Source: Hymenobacter sublimis (GTDB taxonomy: Bacteria > Bacteroidota > Bacteroidia > Cytophagales > Hymenobacteraceae). From it: a stretch of 64,000 nt of DNA. Positions 1 through 6,642 of the stretch are shown one piece after another. Made by a program: the position numbers and the translations under genes. Location of the stretch: the NCBI RefSeq assembly GCF_023101345.1, contig NZ_CP095848.1, positions 371,501-435,500 on the forward strand. The letters are read 5' to 3'. Positions within the stretch are counted from its first letter, which is position 1. Each line of letters opens with the position of its first letter. The notes under the pieces were generated by a model. That model was not told where the DNA came from, did not search any database, and worked only from the letters and a program-made list of their open reading frames with translations.

Positions 1-124
1 GGAAGCGCAGGAAGTGTACCTCTACTTCAACAACGGCATCGGTGGGGTAGGAGCCCTGAATGCCCAGCAGATGCAGCAGCTGTTCAAGCAGAGCACCCAG
101 GAACAGGCCACGTGCGCAAATTGA
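1..124 (+). CDS. DUF72 (YecE-like) protein, C-terminal end only
   Basis: The window opens inside a reading frame (frame starting at base 2) that ends with TGA at 122-124. The 40 visible residues contain EVYLYFNNGIGG followed by a Gln-rich tail. The motif matches the C-terminal strand and helix of DUF72 proteins and closely resembles the end of the complete DUF72 gene at 1845-2615 (EAYLYFNNDIDA). DUF72 proteins have a TIM-barrel-like fold and no settled biochemical role. Two copies within 2.6 kb suggest a local duplication. The family call rests on a short segment and on this resemblance. Confidence 0.7.
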   Translation, partial: EAQEVYLYFNNGIGGVGALNAQQMQQLFKQSTQEQATCAN

Positions 125-215
125 CGGGCGTTTGCTACCCTAAAACGCCCCGACATACTTTCTAGCGCGTTATTTCAGCCGGAACTGAAGAAGCCCACCT
201 GTACCCCAAAAACAC

Positions 216-316
216 GTCATCCTGCGCAGCGCGAAGGACCTTATCATGCCTGGACAAGTTTCGTAATAACGGGCTCGTTCAAACATGATAAGGTCCTTCG
301 CGCTGCGCAGGATGAC
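216..316. repeat. Hairpin repeat with 33-bp perfect inverted arms
   Basis: The arms at 216-248 and 284-316 are perfect reverse complements separated by 35 bp. The outer ends read GTCATCCTG and CAGGATGAC. The same end pattern (GTCAT...ATGAC) is seen in the hairpins at 37684-37778 and 40925-41012, so this is one member of a dispersed intergenic repeat family. It sits between the DUF72 tail and a minus-strand small gene and has no coding content. A non-autonomous mobile element or REP-like unit is the most likely explanation, which is an inference. Confidence 0.8.
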
Positions 317-351
317 AGGTAGAAAAGTGCGGTTGCCGTCTAGCGGTAGGT

Positions 352-420
352 CACCCGTCGTGCCTTCTATACCCTGGTAGTAGGATATTTTCTGCTGGCG
401 TATAGAAGGCACGGCGGGTA
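352..420. repeat. Second inverted repeat, 20-bp arms
   Basis: Bases 352-371 and 401-420 form a near-perfect inverted repeat (CGTGCCTTCTATA paired with TATAGAAGGCACG) with a 29-bp spacer. It lies just downstream of the stop codon of the minus-strand gene at 441-791, so it could fold in that transcript's 3' end. There is no clear T run. Its sequence is unlike that of the adjacent hairpin at 216-316. Confidence 0.55.
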
Positions 421-440
421 GCGGCGTCGAGAGGCGCAGC

Positions 441-791
441 TTAGTCGTTTCCTGCGGTGGGATTCTTGCCAGAGGACGTGTTCATAGCAGTTTCACCGGT
501 TTGGCCTTCGCCGCTCTTCATGCCGGCCCGGTTGCCTTTCTCAGTAGGAGCCGTCATGCCAGTACCACTATTCATGTCGCCGGCTATTTGGTTTTCAAAG
601 GACTCAGGTCGGTTACCCACGGCTACGTGGGGCTGGCTGGCCTGGCCCGGCAAGCCACTGCGCACCGACCGGTCCTGATCGGTGGAGCCTAGGTGCTGGG
701 CCTGTTCCGAAGACTGGTTGCTGATTTTGTCGTTGGCGTTGGCCCCGGAGTTGGGGTCGTGCTGGCTGCGTTTTCCAGATTGCTTAGACAT
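441..791 (-). CDS. Small hydrophilic Ser/Gly/Asn/Gln-rich protein of unknown function
   Basis: The predicted protein has 116 residues and begins MSKQSGKRSQHDPN. It is highly polar, with runs of Ser, Gly, Asn, Gln and Thr, almost no long hydrophobic residues, no signal peptide and no membrane segment. It looks intrinsically disordered, like stress-type hydrophilic proteins, but I do not recognise a family. An in-frame extension to base 911 exists; I chose the ATG at 789-791 because the composition upstream of it changes to ordinary mixed sequence. Coding status is supported only by an open frame with a consistent composition, so it could be spurious. Confidence 0.5.
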   Translation of the reverse strand: MSKQSGKRSQHDPNSGANANDKISNQSSEQAQHLGSTDQDRSVRSGLPGQASQPHVAVGNRPESFENQIAGDMNSGTGMTAPTEKGNRAGMKSGEGQTGETAMNTSSGKNPTAGND

Positions 792-1114
792 GCTCGTAAG
801 GATTAGGTGGTGGGAATATGGCCGACAGACCAGTCCGTTAATTCCAGCGTCGGGCCCGTTAGTGGTACGCTGCCCGGCAGGCGCAGTTGCGTTAGGAGCG
901 GAAAAACCCACGGCAGTACTGTTAAGCTCATCTGTTGTTAATCAATGGGTTAGATAGGCGAACTTGGGGAACCGTCGATCTGGCTTCGCGCTACGTAAGC
1001 AGCGGCAGTTTGGCGCCCTCCGGTATGGGTAGGCACCGGGCGCGGCTAGCTCGACATAACTTTCCGGCCCGGGTGCTACGTACGCTTCAGGTACCCTTAC
1101 GTATCTGTTCGGCC
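792..1114. other. Intergenic region between divergent small genes
   Basis: This 323-bp gap separates the minus-strand gene ending at 791 from the plus-strand gene starting at 1115. The segment around 915-960 is somewhat AT-rich and could carry promoters, but no convincing TAnnTTTG element is visible. The frame of the downstream gene is open back to 935, without a signal-like N-terminus in that part. Confidence 0.4.
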
Positions 1115-1351
1115 ATGATGAAACGGGTAGTTGCTACCTGGCTTGCCAGTTTACTTCTGCTGACGGGCCCGGCGGCCTGGGCCTGCCAGGTGTGCCGCCC
1201 CCGGGTGCACGCCGGGATTCACAACGCCGAGTACACCGCCAACCTACTCCTGTTGCTGCTGCCCGTGGCGGTAGTGCTCCTCGTAGGGTTGGGCTTGTTC
1301 TACGCTCCGACCCTCAAAGCTCGCCTAACTTCTCCCTCCGCCCATGACTGA
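1115..1351 (+). CDS. Small exported/membrane protein with ACQVCRP motif
   Basis: A 78-residue product begins MMKRVVATWLASLLLLTG, a clear signal peptide or membrane segment, followed by ACQVCRPRVHAGIH. A second strongly hydrophobic helix of Leu and Val lies around residues 45-65. The CxxC pair just after the first helix could bind metal or heme or form a disulfide; this is inference. The last 8 bp overlap the DUF2243 gene, so the two are almost certainly translated together. I chose the double ATG at 1115/1118 because it places the start directly before the signal peptide. The family is not recognised. Confidence 0.65.
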   Translation: MMKRVVATWLASLLLLTGPAAWACQVCRPRVHAGIHNAEYTANLLLLLLPVAVVLLVGLGLFYAPTLKARLTSPSAHD

Positions 1352-1841
1352 GCCCCTACACCGTACCCCTCTAATTGCCGCCGGCCTGCTGATGGGGGCT
1401 GGGCTGGGTGGCTTCGTGGATGGCATTGTGCTGCACCAAATTCTGCAGTGGCACAACATGCTCTCCAACCAATTGCCGCCCAACACCTTGGTAGCCGCTA
1501 AAGTAAACATGTACTGGGACGGGGTATTTCACGCGGCGGTGTGGGTGCTCACGGCCATCGGGCTGCGGGTGCTGTGGGCCGCCAGCCGGCGCCTGGATGT
1601 AGCATGGTCGGGGCGCACGTTGGTGGGTGGGCTGCTGCTGGGGTGGGGCCTGTTCAATGTGGTGGAAGGCCTGATTGACCACACCCTGCTCGGGCTCCAT
1701 CACGTGTATGAGTACACCGATGAGAAGCTGCCCTGGGATATGGCTTTCCTGGCTTTTGGGGCCTTGCTGCTGCTGGCGGGCTGGGGCTTCATTCGGGCGG
1801 GCCGCCGGGATGTTAGGCCGCGCACCGCTTACCAGGCTTAA
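1344..1841 (+). CDS. DUF2243 integral membrane protein
   Basis: The 165-residue protein has four hydrophobic helices and the characteristic segment GGFVDGIVLHQILQWHNM near the N-terminus, plus NVVEGLIDHTLLGLHHV in the third helix. These His- and Asp-containing helices are the hallmark of DUF2243, a bacterial inner-membrane family without an assigned reaction. The conserved His residues within helices suggest metal or heme binding, which is inference. It overlaps the small Cys-containing membrane protein upstream by 8 bp, and the DUF72 gene follows 3 bp after its stop, so a three-gene transcript is likely. Confidence 0.85.
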   Translation: MTEPLHRTPLIAAGLLMGAGLGGFVDGIVLHQILQWHNMLSNQLPPNTLVAAKVNMYWDGVFHAAVWVLTAIGLRVLWAASRRLDVAWSGRTLVGGLLLGWGLFNVVEGLIDHTLLGLHHVYEYTDEKLPWDMAFLAFGALLLLAGWGFIRAGRRDVRPRTAYQA

Positions 1842-1844
1842 GGT

Positions 1845-2615
1845 ATGCCGATGCTTTCTTCAGGCGCTGCTGCGCCACCTTCAACCACCTACCACATTGG
1901 CTGCTCGGGTTTTCACTACAAGCACTGGAAAGGCGTATTCTACCCCGAAAAGCTACCCCAGCGCCGCTGGTTCGAGTTTTACCACCAGCACTTCCGCACC
2001 CTGGAGCTGAACGTGACCTTTTACCGGTTTCCTCAACTTTCAGCCCTAGAAAGCTGGTACCAGCAAAGCCCCGCAGACTTCCGGTTTTCGGTGAAGGCGC
2101 CCCGCCTAATTACCCACTACAAGCAGTTCCACGACTGCGCCCAACTGCTCGCCGACTTCTATGGTACGGTACAGGAGGGTCTGCGCGAAAAGCTGGGGCC
2201 TGTGCTCTTTCAATTGCCCCCGCGCCTCACGTACTCGGAGGAGCGGCTGGCGCGCATCGTGGAAAGCCTCGACCCGAGCTTCCGCAACGTAGTGGAGTTT
2301 CGGCACCCTAGCTGGTGGCTGGGCCACGTGTACCAGGAGCTGGCCCGGCGGCGCATTGCCTTTGTAGGCCAAAGCCACCCGGCCCTACCCGACGAGGTAG
2401 TAACCAACACGGAAGTGGTGTACTACCGCTTCCATGGCGTGCCAGAGCTGTATAAGTCGCCGTATCCGGAGGAATTTCTGCGCCGGGTGCTGGGCCAGAT
2501 TCAGGCCGCCGGACAAGTAAGGGAAGCCTACCTCTACTTCAACAACGACATCGACGCCTCCGCCATCGGCAACGCCCGCCAGATGCAGGGAGTAGTCGGG
2601 GCAGCTAACGAGTAG
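1845..2615 (+). CDS. DUF72 (YecE-like) family protein
   Basis: The 256-residue protein starts with a short linker, then YHIGCSGFHYKHWKGVFYP, the typical first strand of DUF72. LELNVTFYRFP, FRFSVKAPRLITH, VLFQLPPR, VVEFRHPSWW and YYRFHG follow in family order, and it ends with EAYLYFNND. The length is normal for the family. DUF72 proteins adopt a TIM-barrel-like fold resembling xylose-isomerase-type enzymes, but no reaction has been established. The gene follows the DUF2243 gene by 3 bp. The C-terminus resembles that of the partial copy at 1-124, implying paralogues. Confidence 0.93.
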   Translation: MPMLSSGAAAPPSTTYHIGCSGFHYKHWKGVFYPEKLPQRRWFEFYHQHFRTLELNVTFYRFPQLSALESWYQQSPADFRFSVKAPRLITHYKQFHDCAQLLADFYGTVQEGLREKLGPVLFQLPPRLTYSEERLARIVESLDPSFRNVVEFRHPSWWLGHVYQELARRRIAFVGQSHPALPDEVVTNTEVVYYRFHGVPELYKSPYPEEFLRRVLGQIQAAGQVREAYLYFNNDIDASAIGNARQMQGVVGAANE

Positions 2616-2716
2616 CGGGTAGCAGTAGCTTTAGGTAGGTTATAATAAGGTGGTTGGGGTAGGATTTGTCTGGTGAAAAATATATCTTAACAGGCACGCA
2701 CTTAACCAGATACACC

Positions 2717-2857
2717 ATGGAAACAAGACCAAGACGATACATGGGCATGGGCTACCGCCTGACGCACATGCCCTGGTGGGCCTACGTGCTGGTAATCATA
2801 GGCGTCTATCTGCTGGGTTGGGTAATGCGCCTGACGGGCATCATCCCCGGTCACTAG
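2717..2857 (+). CDS. Single-pass small membrane protein, 46 residues
   Basis: The product begins METRPRRYMGMGYRL and has one membrane helix, WWAYVLVIIGVYLLGWVMRL, near the C-terminus, with a basic N-terminal side. An upstream in-frame TTG at 2666 would add 17 residues; I prefer the ATG at 2717. No family is recognised. Small one-helix proteins of this form are common in Bacteroidota and often go unannotated. It stands alone about 100 bp after the DUF72 gene. Confidence 0.55.
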   Translation: METRPRRYMGMGYRLTHMPWWAYVLVIIGVYLLGWVMRLTGIIPGH

Positions 2858-3016
2858 TCTTTACCACAAAACGAACCCAGGAGCGGGTTCCCGGTAGCGT
2901 AACGCACCGCCCGGCTAGAAACCGGCGCAGCGTTGCTGTTCCTGCCGTTACGCGAAAGCTGCGGAGCCCGTTTCCTGTCGTACCTGGTCGGAGCACGGAC
3001 TACAGCACGGCGCGCG

Positions 3017-3694
3017 TTACCAGGCGGCGCCAATCCGGAAACCCAGCGGAATGTAGCTTCCCTCATGGCCATAGTCGCTCATGCCACTCGCGTAACGGGG
3101 CCCGTTTACGGTAGAGCGGGAGGATGCCTTGCGCAGCCCTATGCCAATGAAAGCGTCAATAAAAAGAGGTGTGCGGGGCAAAAATGCTTGGGTGCCCACC
3201 ACGGCGCATATCCCGTACCGGTCAATTACCTCAGTTTGGGGGCGCAAACGGTACTCGTAGTAGGTGAGGCCGTTGGCTGCCAGTTCCGGCGCCCAACTGC
3301 GACTCTCGAACGCCAAACGAAAATGCTGGTAACTCGGGCCGTAGGCTACGTAAAAGCCCTCGACCCCAGCGGTTTGCTCACCCAGGTAGATGCGGTGCTG
3401 CACCTCCAGGCCGTAGCCACGCACCCGGTCCTGTGGTCCCTCACTCAGGTCGGAAGTGAAGTCGGAAACGGGACCGTAATAGAGTTGGGGTGTAACTACC
3501 CACGCGTTGCGGGAGGTAGGCCCCCACATTTTCTCCCCACTAATATGAAACCCTCCGGCTGCCACAGGAGTCATGCCTAACTTTACGCTGTGCAGCCGCG
3601 CCGGCTGGCCCGGTGCCCCCGACTGGGCCGCTGCCATAGTGCTCAGGCGCAGCAGCCCCGCACCCAGTACTCCCCACATAAGCAAGCCGCGCAT
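3017..3694 (-). CDS. Exported protein, probable outer-membrane beta-barrel
   Basis: The 225-residue protein has an N-terminal signal peptide (MRGLLMWGVLGAGLLRLSTMAAAQ). The mature part alternates polar and hydrophobic residues with many Tyr and Gly (for example TPQLYYGPV, VEGFYVAYGPSY, LTYYEYRLRPQ) and ends in the aromatic residue Trp (FRIGAAW). This pattern is typical of small outer-membrane beta-barrels of Bacteroidota, though no specific family is recognised. Its start codon overlaps the stop of the upstream LVIVD-type lipoprotein gene by one base (TAATG), indicating translational coupling. Confidence 0.7.
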   Translation of the reverse strand: MRGLLMWGVLGAGLLRLSTMAAAQSGAPGQPARLHSVKLGMTPVAAGGFHISGEKMWGPTSRNAWVVTPQLYYGPVSDFTSDLSEGPQDRVRGYGLEVQHRIYLGEQTAGVEGFYVAYGPSYQHFRLAFESRSWAPELAANGLTYYEYRLRPQTEVIDRYGICAVVGTQAFLPRTPLFIDAFIGIGLRKASSRSTVNGPRYASGMSDYGHEGSYIPLGFRIGAAW

Positions 3695-4458
3695 TAGTTG
3701 GTCGGGATAATGGGTAGGTGGCTCAGACGGGTGAGCGTGCTGCCGCTGTAGCGGTATTGGTACAGCCCGCCGGGCCCAATGGCTAGCAGCAGCCCACGGT
3801 GCGGAATAACGTCGGACACGCTGACGTTAAACGTTTGCGGGGACGGTAGCACCGGCGCCGTGCGGGTGCTGAACACTTTCAGTTGGTCTTTATCGCACAC
3901 GAATAGCAACGTACTATCCACGCCCAATCCCAACGGGTGCGTCATGGGGTAGGACTGGGCCAGACGTGGGGCGCGTAGGTTGTTCAGGTCGATAACCTGG
4001 AGCTGGTTGGGGCCACCCCCGCAGGTGCGGCCGTCGCGCAAGGTTACGTAAGCATACCGGTCGTCCACTACCACTGGGTCGCAGCTGATAACGTGCTGGT
4101 AGAAAGCGAGCTGCTGGGGCTGGGCCGGCTGGCTGGCATCGAAGATGTACATGCCCCGCTGGGTGCCCAGAAATAGGTAGGGCGCGCGCGGGTAGATGGT
4201 TTCAATGCCAAAACCCAGAGGCACTACCGTGCTGCGGACCGGGGTAGTGGGCGTGGTCAGGTCGAAGAGACGCAGGCTCTGGTTGTCGACGACGTAGAGC
4301 GTGTTGTTGAGCACGGTAAAGCGGGCCAGGGACCCACCTTTGCCGTCGCCCCCGTCGGCGCTAGTGGGGCTGGCGTCGTTCTGCGCCGAGCATCCGCTCA
4401 ACGCTAAGCCGAAAATGCCGGCCAGGGCAGTAGATATAAGAGTAGAAAGTAGACGCAT
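3694..4458 (-). CDS. LVIVD-repeat lipoprotein
   Basis: The 254-residue protein begins with a lipoprotein signal whose lipobox is ALSGC. The mature part contains repeats of the form LYVVDNQSLRLFDLTTPTTP, YLFLGTQRGMYIFDASQPAQP and LQVIDLNNLRAPRLA, which match the LVIVD repeat seen in beta-propeller-like surface proteins of Bacteroidota. It is expected to be anchored to the periplasmic or outer membrane. The next gene upstream (4478-4993) encodes a shorter protein with the same repeat style, and the downstream gene encodes the putative beta-barrel; the three read as one operon. The function is unknown. Confidence 0.8.
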   Translation of the reverse strand: MRLLSTLISTALAGIFGLALSGCSAQNDASPTSADGGDGKGGSLARFTVLNNTLYVVDNQSLRLFDLTTPTTPVRSTVVPLGFGIETIYPRAPYLFLGTQRGMYIFDASQPAQPQQLAFYQHVISCDPVVVDDRYAYVTLRDGRTCGGGPNQLQVIDLNNLRAPRLAQSYPMTHPLGLGVDSTLLFVCDKDQLKVFSTRTAPVLPSPQTFNVSVSDVIPHRGLLLAIGPGGLYQYRYSGSTLTRLSHLPIIPTN

Positions 4459-4477
4459 AGTGGCAGAGAAAATAGGA

Positions 4478-4993
4478 TTATAGCTTCTGCCAGCCGACGA
4501 CTACGGCATCGGCGGGACGGTTTTTTACCTGGTATTCAGCGGGTACCTGGGCGGTTTCGGGCATGGGTAGCTCCGGCACGGCCTCGCGCACGCGGTGGAG
4601 CAAGCGGGCAGCTCGCACGTTGGCAAGGTCGAAGGTGAGCAGGTCCGGGCCGCTGTCGGCGTACAGCAAATTGCCTTTCATGGCCACGTCCACGTTACCC
4701 GGAATACGCAAAAAGGCTACCGGCTGAGGACGGCTGGGGTCGTGGTTGTCGATAATGTGCACTCCCTGATACTGCTCATTAATAAGGATGTACGGGTCGC
4801 GCAGATAGATTTTGCCGGTATTGTGCATTTCCTGGGGCGGCAGCACGGCCACGGCTTGCTCCAGCTGAGTTCGGGCCATCAGCAGGGGCTTATAGGAGGG
4901 GAGCGGCACCCGGTCAATCGGCTCCACCATGGGGCAGGCCGTAAGACTCAGCAGAAACGTGCCGCCTACTAGGAGGGAGTACAGTTGGCGCAT
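4478..4993 (-). CDS. LVIVD-type lipoprotein, short paralogue
   Basis: The 171-residue protein starts MRQLYSLLVGGTFLLSLTAC, a lipoprotein signal with lipobox LTAC. It carries the repeats YILINEQYQGVHIIDNHDPSRPQPV and LLYADSGPDLLTFDLANVRAARLL, the same style as the neighbour at 3694-4458 but with fewer units. I chose the ATG at 4993 over an upstream one at 5056 because it places the signal peptide at the N-terminus. It lies 19 bp upstream of the longer paralogue and probably heads the operon. It may have arisen by duplication and shortening. The function is unknown. Confidence 0.75.
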   Translation of the reverse strand: MRQLYSLLVGGTFLLSLTACPMVEPIDRVPLPSYKPLLMARTQLEQAVAVLPPQEMHNTGKIYLRDPYILINEQYQGVHIIDNHDPSRPQPVAFLRIPGNVDVAMKGNLLYADSGPDLLTFDLANVRAARLLHRVREAVPELPMPETAQVPAEYQVKNRPADAVVVGWQKL

Positions 4994-5072
4994 AGCAAAC
5001 AGTAAAGAGTGGGTAACGGCAAGAGTATTCCCACCCGCGAAATGGTTGCACTGCAACGCAAGAATAGCAACT

Positions 5073-6014
5073 TCAATAGCCCCGCCGCAAATCCACCTGA
5101 TTCTCTAGGGGCTGCTGCTGGCGTAGGTGGTCAAGGTTGCGTAGGAACACGTCCACTTTACCCTCATCTTCGCCGGGCTGACCGCCGCCACTATGCTGCG
5201 TGAGCAGCACGCGCGGCAAATCCCAAAGGGGATTGTTGGTAGGCAGCGGTTCTTGGGCCGTTACATCCAGCACAGCACCCCCGAGCCGGCCCGCTCGCAG
5301 GGCGGCAATTAGGGCGGGCTCATCGGTGGTGTTGCCGCGGCCTACGCTGGCGTAGAGGGCCTCCGGGGGCATGGTAGCAATCAGGTCAGCGGAGAAAAAC
5401 CCCTCGGCACTACCCGGCAAGCAATTCACCACTATGTCGGTAGTGGGCAAAGCAGCGCGCAGTTCTTCCTTGGAATGCAGGTGGGCCTGCGGATCGGTGC
5501 GAGCCAGAAACTGCACGGCGCACCCGAAACCTGTGAGTTGTTGAGCCACGGCTTGCCCAATGGCGCCGCTACCCAGAATGAGGACGCGCTTGCCGCGGAG
5601 TAACCCTAGCTTCGGGCGCAAGGGGCCACCTATCCACTGTTTCTGGTCCTGTAATACTGCCAGCTCGGGCACGTAGCGCAGCAGCCCTAATAGGCCCGCT
5701 ACCATTGTTTCGGCGCAGGGCCAGGCGAAAAAGTCGCCCATGTTAGCAACCGGGCAGCTAAGCTGCAGCTGTTGATACCGCTCAATTCCGGCCGAATCAA
5801 TCTGCCAGAACCGGAGCCGGGATGGTGCGGGCGTCAGCCATGCGGCCGGTGGGTTGCCTAGCAGTACGTCCGCCGCCTGCAATTCTTCCTGTTGGGCCGA
5901 GGCGGCCAGTTCAGAGCGGAAGGAAACGGTAACATCTGGGGGCAGTTGCGCCAGCAGGCGAGCTTGCGCTTCGGGGTTCAGGTCAGAATAAACGAATACG
6001 TGCATAGTAGCCAT
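5073..6014 (-). CDS. D-2-hydroxyacid dehydrogenase family protein
   Basis: The 313-residue protein is an NAD(P)-dependent reductase of the D-isomer 2-hydroxyacid dehydrogenase family, interconverting 2-ketoacids and D-2-hydroxyacids in the cytoplasm. The Rossmann motif is VLILGSGAIGQAVAQQL around residue 140. The catalytic residues are visible as Arg in ASVGRGN, Glu in AQEPLP and His in LTQHSGGG. Two nearby ATGs exist (6014 and 6005); the first has a GGAG sequence nine bases upstream and is preferred. The substrate cannot be deduced, and glyoxylate/hydroxypyruvate-type reduction is one possibility. The gene appears monocistronic, as the upstream gene ends in a terminator. Confidence 0.88.
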   Translation of the reverse strand: MATMHVFVYSDLNPEAQARLLAQLPPDVTVSFRSELAASAQQEELQAADVLLGNPPAAWLTPAPSRLRFWQIDSAGIERYQQLQLSCPVANMGDFFAWPCAETMVAGLLGLLRYVPELAVLQDQKQWIGGPLRPKLGLLRGKRVLILGSGAIGQAVAQQLTGFGCAVQFLARTDPQAHLHSKEELRAALPTTDIVVNCLPGSAEGFFSADLIATMPPEALYASVGRGNTTDEPALIAALRAGRLGGAVLDVTAQEPLPTNNPLWDLPRVLLTQHSGGGQPGEDEGKVDVFLRNLDHLRQQQPLENQVDLRRGY

Positions 6015-6098
6015 ACTCGCTAACTCCGCTCGGGGGTTGCACGCGGAGGGGCTGGTAGCTGATTGGTACGGTGCCAGCGTAGGCGGCTGGCCTGCCCA

Positions 6099-6132
6099 CA
6101 AAAAAGCCCCGAATCGGGTGATTCGGGACTTT
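6099..6132 (-). terminator. Intrinsic terminator after the glycine-zipper gene
   Basis: On the minus strand an 11-bp stem (AGTCCCGAATC / GATTCGGGGCT, one mismatch) is followed by TTTTTT. It lies 27 bp beyond the stop of the glycine-zipper gene at 6159 and separates it from the dehydrogenase. Confidence 0.8.
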
Positions 6133-6158
6133 GTAAGGTTGCTACAGCAACATTGTCA

Positions 6159-6452
6159 TTAGTCTCTACGCGAGTATTGGTCGTAGCGAACGGGGTCTTT
6201 TTTCTTGTCTTTCTTACGACCGATAATGCCGCCGGCCGCTGCTCCGGCCACGCCGCCTAGTACGGCACCTTTGCCGCCGCCGATTACGGCTCCGGTTACA
6301 GCTCCGGCGCCACCGCCAATGGCGGCACCCTTAGCTTTTTTGCTCCAGGTTTTTCTGGGAGTGGTCTGCGCCTCGGCAGTTGACGTTACCACAGTGCTTT
6401 CCATCACGAAAAGGGCCGAAAGCATGGCCGCATATAGCTTGAACGTTTTCAT
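6159..6452 (-). CDS. Glycine-zipper (YMGG-like) exported protein
   Basis: The 97-residue protein has a signal peptide (MKTFKLYAAMLSALFVM to AEA), a short basic linker, and then an alternating Gly/Ala helix-forming region (GAAIGGGAGAVTGAVIGGG and VLGGVAGAAAGGIIG). This is a typical glycine-zipper membrane insertion segment. The C-terminus is strongly basic then Tyr/Arg-rich (KKDKKKDP, YDQYSRRD). Related small proteins sit in the envelope and may stabilise it under stress; the exact role is unknown. The gene is flanked by terminators and is probably transcribed alone. Confidence 0.8.
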   Translation of the reverse strand: MKTFKLYAAMLSALFVMESTVVTSTAEAQTTPRKTWSKKAKGAAIGGGAGAVTGAVIGGGKGAVLGGVAGAAAGGIIGRKKDKKKDPVRYDQYSRRD

Positions 6453-6584
6453 GGTCAGTATGATAAATCCTGAATGGATGAATTTTAGCTTTATAACGAA
6501 GCACTAAAACCCGGGTTTCATACTGGATGAAATTTTACACAATTAGGTATTGTATAGTATATAAAAAGCTATATGCAGTAACCG

Positions 6585-6619
6585 TAAAAAAATACCCCCG
6601 AACCGACGGTCCGGGGGTA
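6585..6619 (-). terminator. Intrinsic terminator after the S9 peptidase gene
   Basis: On the minus strand a 12-bp stem (TACCCCCGGACC / GGTTCGGGGGTA) with loop GTC is followed by a run of T residues. It begins about 24 bp after the stop codon at 6643. Confidence 0.85.
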
Positions 6620-6642
6620 GTGTACGCGACGAAAAGCAGCGC

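Noticed and set aside
441-911. Longer N-terminal version of the small hydrophilic protein
   Set aside because: The 40 extra residues have a different composition and no family feature; the ATG at 791 fits the polar composition better.
3820-3845. TAAACGTTTGC resembling the LacI operator
   Set aside because: It lies inside the LVIVD lipoprotein coding region, lacks the full palindrome (TAAACGTTTGC instead of GCAAACGTTTGC) and is far from the locus.
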